A stretch of 64,000 nucleotides of DNA, taken from DASSUW01 sp963774155. GTDB taxonomy: Bacteria > Actinomycetota > Thermoleophilia > Solirubrobacterales > Solirubrobacteraceae. The translations under genes were made by a program, and so were the position numbers. The notes beneath the pieces were generated by a model. It was given only the letters and a program-made list of their open reading frames with translations. It was not told the DNA's origin and did no database searches. Positions 58,313 through 64,000 of the stretch are shown piece after piece; the first letter of the stretch is position 1; every line of letters starts with the position of its first letter. The DNA is taken from positions 310,001 to 374,000 of the forward strand of contig CAVZDW010000010.1 in the NCBI GenBank assembly GCA_963774155.1, in the 5' to 3' direction.

Positions 58313-59479
58313 GTGGTTGATTTCACGCTGACCGACGAGCAGAAGGCGCTGCGCGAGATGGCGCACGACTTCGCCGAGAAGGAGATCCGGCCCGTCGCCT
58401 GGGAGTACGACCGCGACGCGACCTGGCCCGAGGATGTGCTCCGCAAGGCCTGGGAGCTGGGCCTGATGAACGGGCACACGCCGGAGGAGTACGGCGGTCC
58501 CGGCCTCAGCTACCTCGAGGGCGCGATCGTCGAGGAGGAGCTCTCCTGGGGCTGCTCCGGCATCGCGACCTCGATCGGGGCGAACGGCCTCGCGTCCGCG
58601 CCGCTCGCGCTGGCCGGTGCTGAGGAGCTCAAGAAGAAGTACCTGGGCATGATCTGCGAGGACTACAAGCTCGCGTCGTTCTGCCTCACCGAGCCCGACG
58701 CCGGCTCGGACGTCTCCGGGATGCGCACCACGGCCGTCCGCAAGGGCGACAAGTGGGTCATCAACGGGTCCAAGTGCTTCATCACCAACGGCGGCTACGC
58801 CGACTGGTTCACGGTCTACGCCAAGACCGACAAGGAAGCCGGGCACCGCGGGATCTCCTGCTTCATCGTCCCCCGTGACGACACCGTCACGGTGGACAAG
58901 AAGGAGGACAAGATGGGCCAGCGGGCGTCCAACACCGCGACCATCACCTTCAACGACACCGAGATCCCGGCCGACCACCTGATCGGCGAGGAGAACAAGG
59001 GCTTCAAGATCGCCATGATGACCCTGGACCGCACGCGCCCCGGCGTGGCGGCCATGGCCACCGGCATCGCCCGCGCGGCCTTCGAGTTCGCGACCAACTA
59101 CTCGAAGGAGCGCGTCCAGTTCGGCGTGCCGATCGCGATGCACCAGGCGATCCAGTTCATGATCGCCGACATGGCGACCAAGGTGCACCTCTCGCGCCTG
59201 GCCACCTGGAACTCGGCCGTCCTGCTCGACCAGGGCCGCCGCAACACGGTCGAGTCGTCGCACGCGAAGCGCTTCGCCGCGGACTCCGCGATGGAGGTCG
59301 CCACCGACGCCGTGCAGGTCTACGGCGGGTACGGCTTCATCAAGGACTACCCCGTCGAGAAGCTGATGCGCGACGCCAAGATCATGCAGCTCTACGAGGG
59401 CACGTCGCAGATCCAGCGCCTCGTGATCGCCCGCGAGACGCTGCTGCCGCGGCGGATCGAGGAGCCTGCCGCAGTCTGA
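58313..59479 (+). CDS. fadE: Acyl-CoA dehydrogenase
   Basis: 388-residue FAD enzyme oxidising acyl-CoA to trans-2-enoyl-CoA in beta-oxidation. CLTEPDAGSDVSGMRTTAVR (FAD/substrate), INGSKCFITNGGYADWF, ERVQFGVPIAMHQAIQFMIA, VQVYGGYGFIKDYPVEKLMR, and the catalytic glutamate in LYEGTSQIQRLVIAR are all present and of usual spacing. It looks like a medium/short-chain type. GTG 58313. A TetR-type palindrome precedes it, and a hairpin follows it. Confidence 0.95.
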   Translation: MVDFTLTDEQKALREMAHDFAEKEIRPVAWEYDRDATWPEDVLRKAWELGLMNGHTPEEYGGPGLSYLEGAIVEEELSWGCSGIATSIGANGLASAPLALAGAEELKKKYLGMICEDYKLASFCLTEPDAGSDVSGMRTTAVRKGDKWVINGSKCFITNGGYADWFTVYAKTDKEAGHRGISCFIVPRDDTVTVDKKEDKMGQRASNTATITFNDTEIPADHLIGEENKGFKIAMMTLDRTRPGVAAMATGIARAAFEFATNYSKERVQFGVPIAMHQAIQFMIADMATKVHLSRLATWNSAVLLDQGRRNTVESSHAKRFAADSAMEVATDAVQVYGGYGFIKDYPVEKLMRDAKIMQLYEGTSQIQRLVIARETLLPRRIEEPAAV

Positions 59480-59486
59480 GCCAACC

Positions 59487-59513
59487 GGGGCGGCGCCGCT
59501 ACGGTGCCGCCCC
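59487..59513 (+). terminator. Hairpin between fadE and the MFS gene
   Basis: GGGGCGGC (59487-59494) pairs with GCCGCCCC (59506-59513), loop of 11 bases. It may end the fadE transcript. It contains TACGGT (59500-59505) nine bases from the next ATG, so the loop may double as the -10 of the MFS gene. Confidence 0.45.
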
Positions 59514-59514
59514 G

Positions 59515-60708
59515 ATGCCGCTTCGTAACGCCGCCAAGCGCTACCACGCGCTGCTCTCGCTCCCGGGGGCGCGCGTGCCGGTGCTGGCCTCGGCCGCCGG
59601 GTCGATGGCGATCGGCATGGCGGTGCTGGCCATCATCCTGCTCGCCCGCGAGGCGACCGGGTCGTTCGGCGACGCCGGCCGGGTGGTCGGAGCGTTCGGG
59701 CTGGCCAACGCCCTCGGCGCGCTGGCGCAGGGGCGGCTCATGGACCGGATCGGCCAGCCGCGCGTGCTGCGGGTGGCCGCCGTCGGGCACCTGACCGCGC
59801 TCGTCGGGCTCGTCGTGGCCGCGGATAAGGGCGCTCCCACGTGGGTGCTCGCGCTCTGCGCGGCGGCCGCCGGCGGCACGCTGCCGCAGGCGCCCGCGGC
59901 CATGCGCTCGCTGTGGAACGCGCTCGTGGACGATCCCGAGCGCCGCCAGACCGCCTACGCGCTGGTGACCATCGTCTTCGAGGTGTCGGTGATGACGGCG
60001 CCGGTGGTCGTGGCGGCGGTCGTGGCGCTCGCCTCGCCGTCGGTCGCCGTGCTCGCCAGTGCCGCGGTCGCCACCGGCGGGGCGCTCGTCTTCGCCGGCA
60101 CGAGCGCGTCCGCGCGCTGGCAGGGCGAGCAGCACGACGTCGGCTGGCTCGGACCGCTGGTGGCGCCGGGCATGCGGACCGTGCTGATCGTGCTCGGCAG
60201 CTTCGGGATCGCGCTCGGGGTCCTCCAGGTCGCCGTGCCGGCCTTCGCCGCCGACCACGGGTCGGTCGAGTCCGGCGGCTTCCTCCTCGGCGCGCTGTCG
60301 GCGGGCAGCCTGGTCGGCGGCCTCGTCTACGGCGCCCGCACCTGGGGCGGTTCGCCGGCGCGGCGGCTGCCGCTCCTCATGCTCGGGCTGGCGGCGCTGC
60401 TCGCCCTGCTCGCGGTCGCCGATCGCCCGCTGACGCTCGCCGCGCTGCTCTTCCCCGCCGGTCTGCTCATCGCACCGGTGGCCACGGTCGGCTCGACGCT
60501 GCTCGACACGGCCGCCCCGCCCGGCACCGCGACCGAGGCCTTCGCGGTGATGATCATGGGCATCGTCGCCGGCAACGCGGCGGGCAACGCGATCGGCGGG
60601 GAGGTCGTCGAGGCGGCGTCGTTCGCCGCCGCCGCCCTGTGCGCGGGCGGCATCGCGACCGCGGGCGCCGCCTGGGCCGCCATGCGCCGCTCCCAGCTCG
60701 ACCGATAA
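59515..60708 (+). CDS. MFS transporter
   Basis: 397 residues with twelve predicted helices in two six-helix halves; loop 2-3 carries the family motif form GRLMDRIGQPRVLRVAAVGH. The second half includes GGFLLGALSAGSLVGGLVYG and TATEAFAVMIMGIVAGNAAG. It resembles the YbfB/arabinose-efflux-type group of exporters rather than sugar porters. Substrate unknown. It begins MPLRNAAKRYHALLSLPGAR at the ATG 59515, probably leaderless. Confidence 0.85.
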   Translation: MPLRNAAKRYHALLSLPGARVPVLASAAGSMAIGMAVLAIILLAREATGSFGDAGRVVGAFGLANALGALAQGRLMDRIGQPRVLRVAAVGHLTALVGLVVAADKGAPTWVLALCAAAAGGTLPQAPAAMRSLWNALVDDPERRQTAYALVTIVFEVSVMTAPVVVAAVVALASPSVAVLASAAVATGGALVFAGTSASARWQGEQHDVGWLGPLVAPGMRTVLIVLGSFGIALGVLQVAVPAFAADHGSVESGGFLLGALSAGSLVGGLVYGARTWGGSPARRLPLLMLGLAALLALLAVADRPLTLAALLFPAGLLIAPVATVGSTLLDTAAPPGTATEAFAVMIMGIVAGNAAGNAIGGEVVEAASFAAAALCAGGIATAGAAWAAMRRSQLDR

Positions 60709-60738
60709 TCACGAAGCCACCTGGGGTAGCACCGCGGC

Positions 60739-61083
60739 ATGCCCGATTCATCGATCGACTGGGAGGCGATCGAGCGATCGCCTGACTTCAGGGCGCTGTC
60801 CGCGAGCCGGCGCCGCTTCGTGACGCGCTGGGGCGGGATGGCCGTGGCGCTCTGCGCCGTGTTCGTCTTCGTCGCCTATCTGGCTCCCGACGTGCTCGGC
60901 GAGGCGGCCGGCTGGGTGATCGGCGTCAGCCTGATCGTGCTGACGTGGATCGTCTCCTTCGCGTACCTGCGCAAGAGCGACGCCGACTGGGCGCCGCTGG
61001 AGCAGCGGATCGCGCAGGGTGCGCGTGAGGCGAGCGGGCGCTTCGAGCGGTCCGGGACGCCGGCGCGGGAGGAAGTGCGATGA
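60739..61083 (+). CDS. DUF485 membrane protein (ActP partner)
   Basis: 114 residues. SPDFRALSASRRRFVTRWGG is the DUF485 N-terminal motif, followed by two helices (MAVALCAVFVFVAYLAP; WVIGVSLIVLTWIVSFAYL) and a charged tail. DUF485 genes (yjcH in E. coli) nearly always precede acetate symporter genes and are thought to support that transporter. Its stop overlaps the symporter ATG by four bases. Confidence 0.92.
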   Translation: MPDSSIDWEAIERSPDFRALSASRRRFVTRWGGMAVALCAVFVFVAYLAPDVLGEAAGWVIGVSLIVLTWIVSFAYLRKSDADWAPLEQRIAQGAREASGRFERSGTPAREEVR

Positions 61084-62612
61084 ACGAGCTCGCCCTGGCG
61101 ATCTTCGCCGTCGTCCTCTCCGTCACCCTGGTCGTCACCTACTGGGCGTCCAAGCGCACGAGCACCGCCACCGAGTTCTGGGCCGCGGGCCGCGGCATCT
61201 CCGGCTCCCAGAACGGCTTCGCCATCGCGGGCGACTACATGTCCGCCTCGTCGTTCCTCGGCTTCGCGGGGCTCATCTTCTTCTTCGGGCTCGACGGGTT
61301 CATCGGGCTGGTCTGCGCGCTCGTCGCGTTCGTGCCCGTGCTCATGCTGCTCGCCGAGCGCATGCGCAACGCCGGCAAGTTCACGATGGCCGACGTGCTC
61401 GCGTTCCGGCTCAAGGAACGGCCCGCACGGCTCGCGGCGGCGCTCGGCACGCTGTCGGTCGCGTTCTTCTACCTGCTCGCGCAGATGGTCGGCGCGGGCG
61501 TGGTCATCCAGGCGCTGGCGGGGGTCGACTTCGCCGTGTCGGTGATGATCACCGGCACCTTCATGGTCGTCTACGTGATCTTCGGCGGGATGCTCGCCAC
61601 CACGTGGGTGCAGATCATCAAGGCGGGCCTGCTGATGTCCGCCGGGGTGGTCATCACGGCGCTGGTGCTCGCGCGCACCGGCTTCGACCTGTTCAGCCAG
61701 GCCACCGCGCAGCACTCGGAGGGCAAGGCCTTCCTCTCGCCGGGCCTCCAGCACCCGGACGCCATCAACGGCATCTCGTTCGGGCTCGCGTTCCTGCTCG
61801 GCACGGCCGGCCTGCCGCACATCCTCATCCGCTTCTTCACCGTCCCGGACGCGCGCGCGGCGCGGAAGTCGGTCGGCTGGGCGGTCCTGCTGATCGGCCT
61901 CTTCTACATCATGATCATGATCATCGGGGTCGGCGCCCGGGCGATCCTGGGCAGCGGCGCCGAGGAGGCGAGCGCGGGCGGCAACCTCGCGATCCCGCTG
62001 CTCGTCGAGGAGCTCGGCGGCGGCGCCGGCACGGTCGGCGGCGACGTCTTCCTGGCCGTGGTGAGCGCGATCGCCTTCGCGACGATCCTCGCGGTGGTGG
62101 CCGGGCTCGTGATCTCCGCCTCCGGAGCGGTGGCCCACGACCTGTGGTCGAACGTCGTCCGCCGCGGGGCGGCCGACGAGAAGGAGGAGGTCCGCGTGGC
62201 GCGCGTGGCGGCGATCGCCCTCGGCATCTTCGCCATCGGCGTCTCGATCGTCGCGGGCGAGGGCTTCAACGTGTCGATCCTCGTCGGCCTGGCCTTCGCG
62301 GTGGCGGCGAGCGCGAACCTGCCGGCGCTCCTGTGCGCGCTGTTCTGGCCGCGCTTCAACACCGCGGGCGCGGTCACCGGCGTCCTCGGCGGCCTGGCGG
62401 CATCGCTGATCCTCATCGCCCTGAGCCCGGCCGTCTGGCCCGGCCCGGACGGCGAGGGGTCGCCGATCCCGCTCTCCAACCCGGCGCTCTTCTCGTTCCC
62501 GATCGGCTTCCTGTGCTGCTACCTCGGCACCGTGCTGAGCCGCGAGGAACGCGCGGAGCGCTCGTACCACGAGCTCAAGGTGCGCTCCGAGACCGGGATC
62601 GGGGCCTACTAG
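61080..62612 (+). CDS. actP: Cation/acetate symporter (SSS family)
   Basis: 510 residues, about thirteen helices, sodium:solute symporter family. ASKRTSTATEFWAAGRGISG and NGFAIAGDYMSASSFLGFAG match ActP; GMLATTWVQIIKAGLLMSAG and GTAGLPHILIRFFTVPDARA are further consensus blocks of the acetate/pyruvate branch. With DUF485 upstream, uptake of acetate or similar short monocarboxylates is the best call. The nearby acyl-CoA dehydrogenase fits an acyl/acetate-using physiology. Confidence 0.92.
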   Translation: MNELALAIFAVVLSVTLVVTYWASKRTSTATEFWAAGRGISGSQNGFAIAGDYMSASSFLGFAGLIFFFGLDGFIGLVCALVAFVPVLMLLAERMRNAGKFTMADVLAFRLKERPARLAAALGTLSVAFFYLLAQMVGAGVVIQALAGVDFAVSVMITGTFMVVYVIFGGMLATTWVQIIKAGLLMSAGVVITALVLARTGFDLFSQATAQHSEGKAFLSPGLQHPDAINGISFGLAFLLGTAGLPHILIRFFTVPDARAARKSVGWAVLLIGLFYIMIMIIGVGARAILGSGAEEASAGGNLAIPLLVEELGGGAGTVGGDVFLAVVSAIAFATILAVVAGLVISASGAVAHDLWSNVVRRGAADEKEEVRVARVAAIALGIFAIGVSIVAGEGFNVSILVGLAFAVAASANLPALLCALFWPRFNTAGAVTGVLGGLAASLILIALSPAVWPGPDGEGSPIPLSNPALFSFPIGFLCCYLGTVLSREERAERSYHELKVRSETGIGAY

Positions 62613-62643
62613 GGCTCGAACCCGCCTCCGTCAATGCCGGGGT

Positions 62644-63696
62644 TCAGGCGGCCTGGTCGCCGAGACCCGCCGTCGTCACGAGCCTCGCCGGCGTCTCGAG
62701 CGGCGCAGACCGCGGGCAAGGAGCTTCTCCGACGCCCGCGCCGGCCTCCTCGATCCGGCGCAGCTGCGGGAGCACGCGGGCCTCGAGCGAGCCGGTCGCC
62801 TGGTTGAACGCGTGCACGGCCGAGTCGAGCTGGCGGCCGAGCTTGGCGTACGGCTCGAGGAAGGTCGACATCCGGCGGTGCAGCTCCTGCCCCGCGGCGG
62901 CGATCTCGCGCGCCGACTCCGCGATCCGCTCCTGCCGCCAGCCGTAGTAGACCGCGTGCAGCAGGGCGATCAGCGACGTGGGCGTCGCGATCAGCACGCC
63001 CTTGGCGGCGCCGTGCTCGAGCAGCGTGGGGTCGGCCTCCAGGGCGCCGCAGTAGATCGCGTCGTTGGGGATGAACATCACGACGAAGTCGGGCGAGCCT
63101 TCGAGCTGCGCGTGGTAGGCCTTCGAGGCGAGCGTGTCGATGTGGCCGCGGACCTGCCGCCCGTGCAGCGCGAGGAGCGCCTTCTGCTCGGACTCCGGCG
63201 CCTCGAGGGCGCGCAGGTAGGCGTCCATCGGCACCTTGGCGTCGACGATCACCTCGCGGCCGGCCGGGAGGCGGACGATGAGGTCGGGACGCAGGCGGCC
63301 GCCGGCCACGCTCGCCTGGCTCGCGAAGTCGACATGGGCGGTCATGTTCGCGGCCTCGACGCAGTTGCGCAGCTGCATCTCCCCCCACGCGCCGCGCACG
63401 TGCGGGCGCTTGAGCGCCGACACGAGCGAGCCGGTCTCGGTCCGCAGGCGGCCCACCTCGGCGGTCACGACGCGGAACATCTGGGAGATCTCGCCGTGGG
63501 TCGTGCGGCGGTCGCGCTCCAGGGCGGCGACCTCGTCCGAGACCCGCTTGAGGTTCTCGACGACGGGGTCGACCGTGCGACGGAGCTCGGCCTCCGCCGT
63601 CCCGCGGTCGACCGCTGCGGACTGGCGCGCGTGCGCGGCGACCACGAGCGTGAGGGCGCAGCCGACGACCAGGCCGAGGATGAAGATCGCGATCAC
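62644..63696 (-). CDS. rmuC: DNA recombination protein RmuC
   Basis: 350 residues. N-terminal membrane helix (IAIFILGLVVGCALTLVVAA), coiled-coil region (EAELRRTVDPVVENLKRVSD), then the RmuC nuclease-like domain: RGAWGEMQLRNCVEAANMT, RPDLIVRLPAGREVIVDAKV (the PD-(D/E)XK-like D...DAK motif), and VVMFIPNDAIYCGALEADP. RmuC limits inversions and other recombination of repeats. GTG 63696. A weak GAACCC/GGGTTC inverted repeat (62618-62645) separates it from convergent actP. Confidence 0.93.
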   Translation of the reverse strand: MIAIFILGLVVGCALTLVVAAHARQSAAVDRGTAEAELRRTVDPVVENLKRVSDEVAALERDRRTTHGEISQMFRVVTAEVGRLRTETGSLVSALKRPHVRGAWGEMQLRNCVEAANMTAHVDFASQASVAGGRLRPDLIVRLPAGREVIVDAKVPMDAYLRALEAPESEQKALLALHGRQVRGHIDTLASKAYHAQLEGSPDFVVMFIPNDAIYCGALEADPTLLEHGAAKGVLIATPTSLIALLHAVYYGWRQERIAESAREIAAAGQELHRRMSTFLEPYAKLGRQLDSAVHAFNQATGSLEARVLPQLRRIEEAGAGVGEAPCPRSAPLETPARLVTTAGLGDQAA

Positions 63697-63755
63697 GCCA
63701 CCAGGGTCGCGACGGCGCCGGATGGACTGACAGAGTTGTTGCAGGTGATGCTCGG

Positions 63756-64000
63756 ATGACCGCAGCCATCGGCTGGGGCGCGCTGGCCGCGTCGTCGCTG
63801 GTCATCGGGATGCTGCTCGGCCTGGCGCGGCCGTGGCCCGATCGGCTCGTCGGGCTCGTGCTGGCCTTCGGCGCCGGCGCGCTGATCAGCGCCGTCAGCT
63901 TCGACCTCGCGCAGGAGGGCGCGCAGCTCGGCGGGCCGGGGACCGTGGCCATCGGGCTCGCGGTCGGCGCGGTCACGTACTACGTGGCCGACCGGGCCGT
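63756..64000 (+). CDS. ZIP-family metal transporter (partial, 5' part only)
   Basis: The first 81 residues are visible, from the ATG at 63756 to the window edge. MTAAIGWGALAASSLVIGML, ARPWPDRLVGLVLAFGAGAL and ISAVSFDLAQEGAQLGG match the N-terminal helices of bacterial ZIP/ZupT-like permeases (zinc or other divalent metals). The metal-binding central helices are beyond the window. Divergent from rmuC. Confidence 0.75.
   Translation, partial: MTAAIGWGALAASSLVIGMLLGLARPWPDRLVGLVLAFGAGALISAVSFDLAQEGAQLGGPGTVAIGLAVGAVTYYVADRA

Noticed and set aside
62612..62645. GGCTCGAACCC and GGGGTTC near the actP stop, reminiscent of a tRNA 3' end
   Set aside because: No acceptor, D or anticodon arms are present; it is at best a weak hairpin between convergent genes.

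Overview
The window is very GC-rich, tightly packed bacterial chromosome with many 4-base ATGA/GTGA start-stop overlaps. It fits a soil actinobacterium of the Thermoleophilia/Solirubrobacterales type. Pointers are a complete YrbE/Mce lipid-transport operon, an actinobacterial integration-host-factor-like protein, ECF and LuxR regulators, F420-free but lipid-rich metabolism, and many genes that start a few bases after a TANNNT box with no Shine-Dalgarno sequence (leaderless style). The taxonomic call is inference; no rRNA or tRNA gene is present.

Left end (1-6.7 kb): nitrogen assimilation. A type III glutamine synthetase (cut by the window edge) diverges from amtB-glnK. The PII protein lacks the Tyr51 modification site. 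A PucR-type regulator, an ACT-domain protein, a GNAT protein and a lipoprotein follow. From 6.87 to 21.85 kb runs one long operon: two YrbE permeases, their ATPase, six Mce proteins, an RND (MmpL-like) transporter, a membrane-anchored thioredoxin-fold protein and a B3/B4-domain protein. Together these should form an envelope lipid importer with associated factors. Next come a secreted copper protein (SURNod19/PHM-like plus cupredoxin), a CBS-regulated pyrophosphatase, an aminotransferase and small proteins.

Middle (27.8-46.5 kb): an mIHF-like protein gene, then what I consider the most interesting locus. An SPT-type alpha-oxoamine synthase gene lies 14 bp from a divergent bacterial-ceramide-synthase-like GNAT gene, which is followed by an FA2H/SCS7-type hydroxylase gene. 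This is a candidate sphingolipid (2-hydroxyceramide) pathway in a Gram-positive lineage. It is followed by an AlkA-type glycosylase and a thiamine-precursor ABC transporter preceded by a clear TPP riboswitch. An ECF sigma factor and a LuxR regulator precede a fused, catalytically degenerate hydrolase/FAD oxidase. An SDR, an adenylate cyclase, a MoxR/VWA pair and a multiply frameshifted calcium-binding surface-protein gene complete this part.

Right end (46.5-64 kb): a TetR regulator with two perfect operator palindromes facing yceI and an FMN reductase gene, a long nested hairpin, an ArsA/Get3-type ATPase, a secreted glucuronyl C5-epimerase-like protein, a Ca2+/H+ exchanger next to TerC, an acyl-CoA dehydrogenase under a probable TetR operator, an MFS transporter, a DUF485-ActP acetate transporter pair, rmuC and a truncated ZIP transporter. 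I see no IS element, prophage, CRISPR array, tRNA or rRNA. Decay is limited to two pseudogenes.
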